Below are positions 1 through 7,660 of a stretch of 64,000 nucleotides of DNA, piece by piece. The notes under the pieces were generated by a model that saw only the letters and a list, made by a program, of their open reading frames with translations, searched no databases and was not told the DNA's origin. This stretch comes from Bacteroidales bacterium (lineage in GTDB: Bacteria > Bacteroidota > Bacteroidia > Bacteroidales > UBA3663): the NCBI GenBank assembly GCA_024694125.1, contig JAILKE010000024.1:1-64000 (forward strand), read 5' to 3'. How positions within the stretch are numbered: position 1 is the stretch's first letter; every line of letters starts with the position of its first letter. A program made the position numbers and the translations under genes.

Positions 1-10
1 GGAGTGAAAA

Positions 11-138
11 GGTAGTAAAAGGGACGTTTGCTATTATCGGCGGGAGTTTCAGAGGAAGTTTGTATCGTCCCTTTCTCTCCCCTTTTACTACTTTTTTTAG
101 CCTTTCCCTACTCTCAACTGAAGCTTGCGAAAGTTGAG
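11..138. repeat. Dispersed palindromic repeat, copy 1 of 2
   Basis: About 128 bp nearly repeated at 38025-38153. An arm reading GTAGTAAAAGGGACG is answered about 45 bases later by CGTCCC and CTTTTACTAC, so the first 90 bp form a large interrupted palindrome. The second part holds a T-run and a small hairpin (CTCAACT at 113-119 with AGTTGAG at 132-138). Nothing protein-like is seen. It shares the TATCGTCC core with the 11-bp repeat loci listed below. Confidence 0.75.
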
Positions 139-204
139 TTAGGAAATATGTAGTATCGTAATACCGTTGCAATGCCCCGGTACTACCTTCGTGCTGCCGG
201 GGTG

Positions 205-1122
205 CTACCGCCTGACGCCCCACTTGGCGAGCAGTTGATCCCGTCGGGCCGATGTCTGGGCGAGCAGTTGTTGGTATTCGGCCGATGTGGGGTCGGAGGG
301 ACGGTGTTGCAGGGTCTTGACCAACGGACGGGCCTCCGTGAGGTATTGCTGCAGGTCCTGGGTGCAGGCGCAGTCCGTGAACAGTTCCCGCACCGCCTCG
401 ATGGCCAATGGTGAGGGATGAACCAGGTCCTCGGCGTAGAACCGATAGTCGCGCAGGTCGTCGTTGAGCAGTTCGTAGGCCGGCAGGTAGTCCACCTGCT
501 CGGGGTAGCGTTCCTGCAGTTGTTCGATGGCCAGGAGCAAGGTCGCCTTCGAGACCTGATTGCCGTGCAGTCCATCCCCGATGTGTCGGATGGGCGAGAC
601 GGTCAGTACGACGTGCCGTTGCTGCACTATGGGGCTCCACATCTCGACTATCTCCTGGACCGATAGCCGTCGGCGGAAGAACTCGGAGGCTGGTGCCTTG
701 TGGCAGTTGGCGACGACCTGTCCGTTGCGCTCATATACCCAGGCAGTACCCCAGGTAACCAGCAGGTGGTCGGCCGATGTAGCGTAGGGGCGGGCCCGTT
801 GGTCGGTCTGGTAGATGAGGTCGAGCAGTGCTGTCTCGCTCTCGGCCGATATGCAACTGTGGTGCTCGAAACTGTAATATCGTCCGTTGCGTTGCACCAT
901 CTGCGGTTGGGGCCAATCATCGGACGTGCAGCGCTGCAGGCTCAGGGCAATCGAGGCAGGATTGAACAATACTCCCCAGGGATTGTACATCACATCCAGC
1001 CACGATGACTGGAGCCACTCGCCGATATGCTCGGTGAAGCAACTGCCCAGCAGCATGATGCTGTCCCGTGGACCGATCAGTCGGTTCAATGGCGTGTGCG
1101 GTATTTCAGTGCGGAGTTTCAT
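205..1122 (-). CDS. GSCFA domain protein (SGNH-like esterase family)
   Basis: A 305-residue protein of the GSCFA family. The family signature is at residues 26-29 (GSCF), with Ser27 as the presumed nucleophile. A C-terminal DLVHPS block (Asp232, His235) would complete an SGNH-type triad. No signal peptide is visible, so a cytoplasmic location is likely. The substrate is unknown; family membership suggests an acyl-ester hydrolase acting on a polysaccharide or lipid. The gene lies 28 bases downstream of the 179-residue gene on the same strand, so the two are probably one operon. Family assignment is firm; function is inferred. Confidence 0.85.
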   Translation of the reverse strand: MKLRTEIPHTPLNRLIGPRDSIMLLGSCFTEHIGEWLQSSWLDVMYNPWGVLFNPASIALSLQRCTSDDWPQPQMVQRNGRYYSFEHHSCISAESETALLDLIYQTDQRARPYATSADHLLVTWGTAWVYERNGQVVANCHKAPASEFFRRRLSVQEIVEMWSPIVQQRHVVLTVSPIRHIGDGLHGNQVSKATLLLAIEQLQERYPEQVDYLPAYELLNDDLRDYRFYAEDLVHPSPLAIEAVRELFTDCACTQDLQQYLTEARPLVKTLQHRPSDPTSAEYQQLLAQTSARRDQLLAKWGVRR

Positions 1123-1150
1123 AGTTCAGGTCTATTGGGGTCGGCCGATG

Positions 1151-1690
1151 TCAGAACGGACTGAGTTCCAGTTTATAGCCCAGATGGTGCAATCCCATGG
1201 CAGCTCCCATCAGGTACAGTACCTTGACGGAGCGGGCATAGACGTAGTATGCCATGGGCGATGCAGGCTCAATCTGCTCGTGGCGTATCTGGTCCAGTGC
1301 CATCTGGCTGCAGCTGCGTACCTGTTCCTCGCAGTCCCAGTGGTAGAGGTCGAAGCGTACCACCTCGTCTATGTAGTCGAATCCGCGCACGTCGCGCAGA
1401 TGCAGGTATAGGTTCGGATGCTTGCTGTACACCTCCCATCCCTCGTCCCAGTACTTGGCCAAGGCCAGTCCCAGGTACATCGCCCAGCCCAGTGACACGA
1501 GTGGGTACTTGCTCACCTCCTTCACGCCGTCGGTGATGTAGCTCTCCGCCAAGTCTGCCCAACGGTCGGTTATGTCGGGAGTGGAGGGTATGGGGCCACT
1601 CTGGGGCAATAGTCCCTTGTCGCGCATAGCCTGCAGCAGGTTCTGTTTGAGGTTCTCCTCGTATTGGCGTAGATATTTTGTCTCCTCCAT
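1151..1690 (-). CDS. Conserved hypothetical protein, 179 aa
   Basis: I do not recognise the family. The protein is soluble-looking, opens with a charged helix (MEETKYLRQYEENLKQNL), and contains one moderately hydrophobic stretch around residues 65-80 (LVSLGWAMYLGLALAKYW), which could be a buried helix rather than a membrane span. It is rich in aromatic residues in the second half. It is the upstream member of a likely two-gene operon with the GSCFA gene. The coding assignment rests on its full-length open frame, sensible composition and short spacing to its neighbour. Confidence 0.7.
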   Translation of the reverse strand: MEETKYLRQYEENLKQNLLQAMRDKGLLPQSGPIPSTPDITDRWADLAESYITDGVKEVSKYPLVSLGWAMYLGLALAKYWDEGWEVYSKHPNLYLHLRDVRGFDYIDEVVRFDLYHWDCEEQVRSCSQMALDQIRHEQIEPASPMAYYVYARSVKVLYLMGAAMGLHHLGYKLELSPF

Positions 1691-1718
1691 ATCGTATGGT
1701 CTAAATGTTGGTGGAAAA

Positions 1719-1871
1719 TTCCTTTGTCACTTCCTTGTCACTTCCCTTTCACTTCTTTGTCACTTCTCTGTCACTTCCTTTAATGGAGATTGTATCGTCC
1801 TTGTCACTTCCCTGTCACTTCTCTGTCACTTCTCTGTCACTTCCTTTAATGGAGATTGTCACTTCCTTTAA
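1719..1871. repeat. 11-bp tandem repeat locus with TATCGTCC core
   Basis: Between two minus-strand genes the plus strand reads as a run of 11-base units of the form GTCACTTCCCT with small variants. It is interrupted twice by TTTAATGGAGATTG, once followed by TATCGTCC (1791-1800). Open frames through it give only repetitive VTSLSL-like peptide and are not genes. Confidence 0.8.
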
Positions 1872-1927
1872 AATTACAGCAGACATGTATCGGCATGTCT
1901 GCTGTAAATATAGAAGTAAATGCTCTT

Positions 1928-2455
1928 TTATTTTTGTGGAATCAGCAACCAGGCCTCGGCGCACGTGCCGCTTTCGGTGGCATAAGTAGTGCGGATCATG
2001 TCGCGGATGGAAGTAGCGGCTTCGCGGGTGTCGAAACTGGCAGCTACCACACGGTACATACCGCTCTCGTTGCGCACCAGGAATGCCTTGTATCCGCGGC
2101 CTATCATCTTGTTCTTCTGGTTTTCGGCATTGGTCTTGCTACCGAAACTGCCCACGATGACATTGAATCCCTTGAGCTTGTTGTTGTCGGTGCTCTCTAC
2201 GACATATACCTTCTCGGTGCGGTCCTTGACGGCAGGTTGCTGCTGCACGACGACAGGGGCGGGAGTATTCTGCACTACGGCTGCCGATGTGGTAGTCTGG
2301 GCGGGTTTGGTATATTGTATAGGAGCTATTTCTGTCACTTCGTCAGCGGGATCGGCCACAGTAGTAGCTTCGCTGAGGGTCTTTTGTGATTTGCAGCTGC
2401 TGGCGCCACAGAGCATAGTAAAGACGGCTACAGCCATCAGAATGATTTTTTTCAT
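1928..2455 (-). CDS. SPOR domain lipoprotein
   Basis: A 175-residue protein that starts at the ATG at 2455. An in-frame upstream start is less likely, because MKKIILMAVAVFTMLCGASS followed by Cys21 is a typical lipoprotein signal with lipobox. A low-complexity Thr/Val/Pro linker follows (about residues 25-85), then a SPOR domain (about 95-170) of the peptidoglycan-binding type. It is probably anchored in a membrane facing the periplasm and binds septal or denuded glycan strands. A near-perfect Bacteroidales promoter lies at 2513-2544. Confidence 0.85.
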   Translation of the reverse strand: MKKIILMAVAVFTMLCGASSCKSQKTLSEATTVADPADEVTEIAPIQYTKPAQTTTSAAVVQNTPAPVVVQQQPAVKDRTEKVYVVESTDNNKLKGFNVIVGSFGSKTNAENQKNKMIGRGYKAFLVRNESGMYRVVAASFDTREAATSIRDMIRTTYATESGTCAEAWLLIPQK

Positions 2456-2512
2456 GTCAATATAGTTTAGTGCATTGTCCAATTAAAGAACCATAATTAC
2501 AAATTAGCGGTG

Positions 2513-2544
2513 CAAAAATACTTATTTTTTTCGAACGAAACAAA
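2513..2544 (-). promoter_or_regulatory. Promoter of the SPOR lipoprotein gene
   Basis: On the minus strand a TTTG box (complement of 2541-2544) is followed after exactly 20 bases by TATTTTTG (complement of 2513-2520). This is the Bacteroidales -33/-7 arrangement, about 60 bases from the start codon. Confidence 0.7.
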
Positions 2545-2580
2545 CTTTTTGATAAAAAATAATATTTCCTGAAACAATAA

Positions 2581-2612
2581 TTTGTCAAAACAAAAAAATC
2601 TAACTATCTTTG
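2581..2612 (+). promoter_or_regulatory. Promoter of the glycosyltransferase-miaA operon
   Basis: TTTG at 2581-2584, 20 bases, then TATCTTTG at 2605-2612. The start codon is about 140 bases further on, leaving a G-rich leader with no recognised regulatory fold. Confidence 0.75.
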
Positions 2613-2756
2613 CGCCTTGTAAAAAGTCTTTTTTACAGGGTTTTGCCCCATTTTTTTGTCCGATTGCAGATTAAATTGAACAAGGGGTGGGGTGAGTTTT
2701 AACAACAAATTTTTAAAGGGGTGCACCCGCGGTGGTTGTCCCCTCGCTCTATACAA

Positions 2757-3947
2757 ATGGTGTCGGAAATCTGGTTATCTCTGCCTCTCTGGCTGCAGGG
2801 ACTGTGTATCGGTTTTGTCTCGTTGTGGCTGGTTCAAATCATCTATTTATTCGTCGTCCGGATGCGCCCGTTGTGGCGCATGCGTCAGGACAGCAGCCAT
2901 CGCGTGCCTGTCACGGAGCAATTGCCCTCCATCAGTGTGGTGGTCTATGCGCACAATCAGTCCAACGAACTGATGCAGAACCTCCCGCTGCTGCTCGATT
3001 CGGATTACCCCGACTTCGAGGTCATTGTGGTCGATGACGGATCGACCGACGATACCGAGATGGTGCTGCGCCGCATGGACCAGCGTTCCGAGCATTTCTT
3101 CCACACTACAGTGGCTGAACGTATCCGCACCGTGAGTCATCACAAGTTGGCTATGTTGCTGGGTGTCAAGGCTGCGCACAACGATGTAGTGCTGCTCACT
3201 CAGGCTCAATGTATGCCTGCCACACCCCAGTGGTTGCGGTCCATCGGCCGTCTCTTTGTGGATAGGGTCGATGCGGTGATCGGTCCAGTGGTGTACGAGA
3301 GCCGTTCGGGCGTCTTCAACCTCTTCCGTCAGTGGGACTTCTTCGACAGGATGCTGTCGTCCATGAGCATCACCCTGTCGGTAGGCACCTTCGGCGGATG
3401 GAGCTACAACATGGCTTTCCGCAAGGAGGTCTTCTATGCCGACCATAACCGTGCCCTGCAGCGTCACCTGGGCCTGCATCCGGGCGAGGATGACCTCTTC
3501 CTGTCCGAGGTCTCGAAGGGCGACAATGTGACCGTGGCTTGCAGTGCAGATTCCGTGGTCGTAGTCAAGCAGTCCCCCGATGCCTACGACTGGAAGAATG
3601 AACGCCTGAACCGCGCCTTCACGCACGGATACTATCGCTGTCTGCCGCTCTTCATCTACCGGCTGGATGTCATCACGCGTGTGCTGTGTATCCTGTCGGG
3701 CCTGGGCGTGGCTGTCATGGCTGGCTTGATGCAGTCATGGTGGGTGATGGGCGTGGCCATCGGACTGCTGCTCATCTATGCAGTGACCTATGTCCTCATT
3801 CCCTATTTCACTGCGCAGCGTCTCAGTGTGCATCGTTACAGGCTGGTACCATTGGCCTATGTGCTCTACCTCCCTTGGGTGGACCTGTATTACAAGGTCA
3901 TGGCTGCCATCAAGAGTCACCAGTTCTATGTGAGCCGCATTGACTGA
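2757..3947 (+). CDS. Membrane-bound family 2 glycosyltransferase
   Basis: About 396 residues from the ATG at 2757; an upstream ATG at 2721 would add 12 residues. Order of parts: an N-terminal membrane helix (LPLWLQGLCIGFVSLWLVQI), a GT-A catalytic domain with the nucleotide-binding DDGSTDDTE motif and a GEDDLFLS block, then two or three C-terminal membrane helices. It transfers a sugar from a nucleotide donor at the cytoplasmic face of the inner membrane. The acceptor is unknown; cell-envelope glycan or lipid is likely. The gene ends 45 bases before miaA and probably shares its transcript. Confidence 0.85.
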   Translation: MVSEIWLSLPLWLQGLCIGFVSLWLVQIIYLFVVRMRPLWRMRQDSSHRVPVTEQLPSISVVVYAHNQSNELMQNLPLLLDSDYPDFEVIVVDDGSTDDTEMVLRRMDQRSEHFFHTTVAERIRTVSHHKLAMLLGVKAAHNDVVLLTQAQCMPATPQWLRSIGRLFVDRVDAVIGPVVYESRSGVFNLFRQWDFFDRMLSSMSITLSVGTFGGWSYNMAFRKEVFYADHNRALQRHLGLHPGEDDLFLSEVSKGDNVTVACSADSVVVVKQSPDAYDWKNERLNRAFTHGYYRCLPLFIYRLDVITRVLCILSGLGVAVMAGLMQSWWVMGVAIGLLLIYAVTYVLIPYFTAQRLSVHRYRLVPLAYVLYLPWVDLYYKVMAAIKSHQFYVSRID

Positions 3948-3992
3948 CCGTCGGTCATTAGTATCATTCCTTTTGTTTAACAACCATCTCCC

Positions 3993-4976
3993 TTGTCTTC
4001 CCTTATCGTCATACTTGGGCCGACAGGCGTCGGCAAGACCGAACTCTCGCTACGCGTAGCAGAGCGCTATGGTGCGCCCATATTGTCGGCCGACAGTCGT
4101 CAGATCTACAGGGACATCCCTATATGCAGTGCTGCAGCCACGGAGTCTGAACGGGCCCGGGTGCGGCACTTCTTCGTTGGGACCCATTCGTTGGACCAGA
4201 CCTACAGTGCTGCACAGTTCGAGAGCGATGCAGTGTCGCTCATCGGGTCCGATGGCGTGGCGTGTCACCTCCTGTGCGGCGGCAGTATGATGTACCTGGA
4301 TGCAGTGTGTCGCGGCATTGACGATATGCCCCAGGCAGACCCAGCCATCCGCGCCCGTCTCAAGGCGCAAGTGGAGGCCGAGGGACTGGAGCCCTTGCTC
4401 CGGCAGTTGGAGCAGCTTGATCCTGCCTACTACGCGCAGGTGGACCGACGCAATCCACAGCGTGTGGTGCATGGGTTGGAGATGTGCCTCACCACAGGCC
4501 AGCCCTTCAGCTCCTTCCGCACGGGCAGGGCCAAGGAGCGCCCTTTCCGTATCCTCAAGGTCGGTTTGGCCCGTCCTCGGCCCGAACTGTACGAACGCAT
4601 CTCGGCACGCGTCACCGCCCAGATGGTACCTGCCGGACTGGCGACCGAGACGGAGCGCATCTATCAGCGTTATGCAGCGACATTGCACGACCAACTGCGC
4701 GATGTAGTGCGCAATCCTGGTCCCACTCAGGCACAACCCATACCGAACTTGACCCCCACGTCGCTCAATACCGTAGGCCTGCGTGAGATGCTCCTATACT
4801 ACGAAGGTATATACACGTGGGACCGGGCTATAGAGCGCATTGTGCACAATAGTCGTGTATATGCCAAGAAGCAGATGACTTGGTTTCAGCGAGATAGCGA
4901 AATCCACTGGTTCCATCCTTCGCAGCAAGACGAAATATTGGCTCTTTGCGACCAATTTTTATGCTGTAAAACATAA
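3993..4976 (+). CDS. miaA: tRNA dimethylallyltransferase
   Basis: MiaA adds a dimethylallyl group to N6 of adenosine 37 in tRNAs reading codons that begin with U. The P-loop GPTGVGKT is at residues 9-16, followed by the family block SADSRQIYRD and the later GLEMCLTTGQP and LREMLLYYEG blocks. Length (327 aa) is slightly above the usual 300 or so. The start is a TTG at 3993: an in-frame TAA at 3978-3980 excludes anything further upstream, and the P-loop leaves no room for a later start. It follows the glycosyltransferase gene and is probably cotranscribed. Confidence 0.93.
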   Translation: MSSLIVILGPTGVGKTELSLRVAERYGAPILSADSRQIYRDIPICSAAATESERARVRHFFVGTHSLDQTYSAAQFESDAVSLIGSDGVACHLLCGGSMMYLDAVCRGIDDMPQADPAIRARLKAQVEAEGLEPLLRQLEQLDPAYYAQVDRRNPQRVVHGLEMCLTTGQPFSSFRTGRAKERPFRILKVGLARPRPELYERISARVTAQMVPAGLATETERIYQRYAATLHDQLRDVVRNPGPTQAQPIPNLTPTSLNTVGLREMLLYYEGIYTWDRAIERIVHNSRVYAKKQMTWFQRDSEIHWFHPSQQDEILALCDQFLCCKT

Positions 4977-5033
4977 AAACTGAAATTTTTCGGAAAAATT
5001 CGGTTTGCGCAACCGATTTCGTTAGCACAAAGA

Positions 5034-5065
5034 TTTGCGCATCTCGGCAGAAATGCCTATCTTTG
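5034..5065 (+). promoter_or_regulatory. Perfect promoter ahead of a 14-codon unit
   Basis: TTTG at 5034-5037, 20 bases, TATCTTTG at 5058-5065. There is no normal-sized gene for over 600 bases. The only items directly downstream are a 14-codon open frame and a terminator-like hairpin. Confidence 0.7.
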
Positions 5066-5140
5066 CACTGCCTTAAAAACATAACCATAACACAATACCT
5101 TAATAACGCAACAAAGTAAGTTAAATCCTTAAATCTTACC

Positions 5141-5185
5141 ATGGAAAACAACGAAATGGAATGTTTTAATCCTATTGCATTTTAA
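5141..5185 (+). CDS. Possible 14-residue peptide or truncated gene start
   Basis: ATG at 5141 opens the peptide MENNEMECFNPIAF, closed by TAA. It lies about 70 bases after a perfect promoter and 15 bases before a hairpin with a T-run, so it could be a complete small transcription unit. It could also be the stub of a deleted gene. There is no recognised family and coding status is uncertain. Confidence 0.3.
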   Translation: MENNEMECFNPIAF

Positions 5186-5200
5186 TTTTATAGAGTAAAT

Positions 5201-5228
5201 CAGGTCGAGCGTGAGTTCGACCTGTTTT
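5201..5228 (+). terminator. Terminator-like hairpin
   Basis: CAGGTCGA (5201-5208) pairs with TCGACCTG (5217-5224) and is followed by TTTT. It would end a transcript starting near 5072. Confidence 0.5.
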
Positions 5229-5300
5229 GCGTTTAAACCCGACCTGTTCAGCGTTTAAACCCTCCTGTTCAGCGTTTAAACCAGACCTGTTCAGCGTTTT
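5221..5300 (+). repeat. Four tandem copies of a 21-22 bp unit
   Basis: The unit is CCTGTTCAGCGTTTAAACC plus two or three bases, at 5221, 5243, 5264 and 5286. The first unit overlaps the 3' arm of the preceding hairpin. Spacing is about two helical turns. The units abut with no spacers, so this is not a CRISPR array. Confidence 0.75.
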
Positions 5301-5706
5301 AGTGGGTCATTGTCCCAAATCCCTCCCTGTCTCTATTCCTATAGCAGTTCCATTCTGAGCATATCCATGCTGTATGGGTATTGTCCGGAGTCGCGCAGGG
5401 TAGGGTCAGCCAACGTTCAGCGTAAGATCAGCGTAAGTGAAATGACTTACTCTCCACTTACGCTGCACTTACTCTCAATCGGTTCTCCGCCTCACCTGGT
5501 ACATACCGTATGGTAGGATGAATGGTGGCAAATGTTATTCGATGTGGTAAACTAGAGCTAATTTGCAATCTTAACATTGAATACAAAGTTAAATAAGTAT
5601 AAAATCGTATGATAATTACCATATTAAACAATAATAGTGTATGAAATATAGTATTTTATTTGTATTTTTGTAGCAAAATTACGATAATAGACAAAATAAT
5701 TGCGGT
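5301..5706. other. Intergenic region before the defence island
   Basis: No gene is supported. It holds a further inverted repeat (CAGCGTAAGTG at 5429-5439, CACTTACGCTG at 5455-5465) and then A/T-rich DNA. TATTTTTG at 5663-5670 may be the -7 box of the defence genes, but no good -33 box is seen. Confidence 0.5.
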
Positions 5707-6987
5707 ATGATACGAGATTTTTGGGTAAAGAACTATCTTTCCATTCGTGACAAGCAGGAATTAAGCTTCGTGGCAAAAGGACCTTCGTCTGAACTTGTCA
5801 CCGAAGTTGTTGATGGTGTGTTCTTGTATAAGTTAGGCATCCTCTATGGTTCAAACGCCTCGGGTAAGTCGAATATGCTGATTGCCATGAACGAGGTGTT
5901 CCGTCTGTTGGTCTTGCCAAAATCGGATGCTACTGTCGAAATTGGCGGTTGCATACCCTTTGTGCTCACCAAAGATGAGCCAACGGAAATGCACGTATCA
6001 TTCTATGCCGATGGCATCCGATATGATTACGATGTCAAGTTCAACGGCAAGCACATCCTCAGTGAATCCTTGTACTATTACCCAAACAAATCGAAGTCTT
6101 TGTTTTATGAACGTAGTTTTGTAGGTGAGAATGTACAGGCTGACATCAAGTTTGGTGCGAGTCTCAAACTGCAAGTCAAGACACAAGAAAGCATCCGCGA
6201 AAATACTCTGAACAATCACAGTGTATTGTCCGTATGTCGAAAGGCTGCATTGAAAGAAGACATTGCTCCCTTTAATGCACTTCACGCTTGGATTATGGCT
6301 AATTATCACGACGTAGATGGCGATGTAGAAAAGGGACTTGTTGAAATCTTGAAGGATGCTTACAGCAATCCTAAGAAGCGTAAGTTTTATAACACGATGC
6401 TTCAGAAGGCCGACTTGAACATTCTTGAATATCGTCCTGTTGTTGAGGACCGCATTGTGCCCAACGATTTTCGCGAGCGCATCCTGAAGGAGAATATTCC
6501 AGAGGAAATGAAAGAGACCCTGCTCAAACCGACCGTTGACTCCATTGGTTTCTTGAACCATTCCGACAGTGGCGATTTTGACATTCCGCTCAGATGGCAG
6601 TCAAAGGGTACTCAGAAGTATATCCGCATATTGGATGCCTTGTACGACCTGATAACGAGTCCTCACGTGTACTATCTTGATGAACTGGGCGAGGATCTGC
6701 ACGACGACCTGTTGTACTACTACCTCAATGTCTTCGTCTTCAACTCCGACAAGTCACAGCTGGTTATCACGAGTCAGGAGACCACCCTCTTGTCGCAGGA
6801 TATGATTAATGAGAATCGAGGTGTGGTATGGTTCGTTGAGAAGAACCGGGAGACAGCTTCATCCGAATATGCCCGTGGCGATTCCTTCGGCTTGCACAAG
6901 AATCTGTCTCTTTACAATTCATACCGCATTGGTAGATTGGGCGCCAAACCTGAACTTGGTAGTATCTTTATAAATCTGGAGGACTGA
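5707..6987 (+). CDS. AAA family ATPase, AbiLi/RloA-like defence protein
   Basis: A 426-residue SMC-like ATPase of the AAA_15/AAA_21 (COG1106) kind. The P-loop GSNASGKS is at residues 48-55, and Walker B with the catalytic acid is YYLDE around residues 322-326, followed by a SQLVITSQET switch region. The N-terminus (IRDFWVKNYLSIRDKQELSF) is the usual opening of this family. It is one base apart from an RloB-type gene, the pairing seen in the lactococcal AbiL system and in Rlo loci. The likely role is phage sensing coupled to activation of the partner effector. Homology is clear; the defence role is inferred from the pair and the island. Confidence 0.85.
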   Translation: MIRDFWVKNYLSIRDKQELSFVAKGPSSELVTEVVDGVFLYKLGILYGSNASGKSNMLIAMNEVFRLLVLPKSDATVEIGGCIPFVLTKDEPTEMHVSFYADGIRYDYDVKFNGKHILSESLYYYPNKSKSLFYERSFVGENVQADIKFGASLKLQVKTQESIRENTLNNHSVLSVCRKAALKEDIAPFNALHAWIMANYHDVDGDVEKGLVEILKDAYSNPKKRKFYNTMLQKADLNILEYRPVVEDRIVPNDFRERILKENIPEEMKETLLKPTVDSIGFLNHSDSGDFDIPLRWQSKGTQKYIRILDALYDLITSPHVYYLDELGEDLHDDLLYYYLNVFVFNSDKSQLVITSQETTLLSQDMINENRGVVWFVEKNRETASSEYARGDSFGLHKNLSLYNSYRIGRLGAKPELGSIFINLED

Positions 6988-6988
6988 T

Positions 6989-7594
6989 ATGGGAAAACTA
7001 CGACAAACAGCACTCATTCTGGGCGAAGGACCAACGGAGTTCTTCTACTTCAAGTCCCTATGCGATGTATTCAAGCATCTGACCATCAAACCAGACTATC
7101 CGAAGCATACAAGCATCAAGGAACTTGACCTGAAGATTACCGAGGGTATAGACATGGGTTACAGCCATATCTTCTGCATCATCGACATGGACACGAAGGA
7201 CAAGGAGCCAGAGCGTTCACAATACCAGAAGCTAAAGGCAAAGTATGCCAAGCCTATCAACAAACCCAAGAAAGGCATCTATTGCGAGGTCGAATTCTTT
7301 GAGACTCACCGCTGCACAGAACTGTTCTTCCTTTACTATTTCCGCTACACCTCACGCCCCTACGACGAGCAGGAACCATTGCTTAAAGACCTCAACCAAT
7401 GTGTAGAGTATCGGAAAACGATAGAGTTCTTCATCAAGACCAAAGGACTGCATAGCTACTTTGAACGCAATGGCGGTAGCCTTGAAAAAGCTGTGGCCAA
7501 TGCAAATCGCTCAATGGATGAGAAGTTGAAGGATGGTAGAGATTATACTTACTCGGAGCTGGGGAGGTTGATAGGGAGGTTAAAGAGTATATGA
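6989..7594 (+). CDS. RloB-like protein, AbiLii-type partner
   Basis: A 201-residue protein with the RloB fold signature: an N-terminal GEGPTE (12-17), an acidic IIDMDT segment, and a VEFFETHRCTELFFLYYF block. The arrangement resembles TOPRIM/OLD-type nuclease cores that use acidic residues to bind metal. It starts one base after the ATPase stop, so translation is coupled. Together the two form an AbiL-like module in which this protein is the probable effector. The exact target is unknown. Confidence 0.82.
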   Translation: MGKLRQTALILGEGPTEFFYFKSLCDVFKHLTIKPDYPKHTSIKELDLKITEGIDMGYSHIFCIIDMDTKDKEPERSQYQKLKAKYAKPINKPKKGIYCEVEFFETHRCTELFFLYYFRYTSRPYDEQEPLLKDLNQCVEYRKTIEFFIKTKGLHSYFERNGGSLEKAVANANRSMDEKLKDGRDYTYSELGRLIGRLKSI

Positions 7595-7660
7595 GACTCA
7601 AAAAGATAGACAAAGAATATCACTAACAATCTTTTGAAGATTTATTTTTTTTTTTATTCT

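Noticed and set aside
1572-1989. Two overlapping plus-strand open frames of 94-99 codons
   Set aside because: They translate an 11-bp repeat into periodic VTSLSL-type peptide and overlap real minus-strand genes.
5221-5300. Possible CRISPR array
   Set aside because: The units are 21-22 bp and abut with no unique spacers, and there are no cas genes in the window.
5310-5516. 68-codon open frame before the defence genes
   Set aside because: Low-complexity composition, no family, and it covers an inverted repeat; the minus strand is no more convincing.
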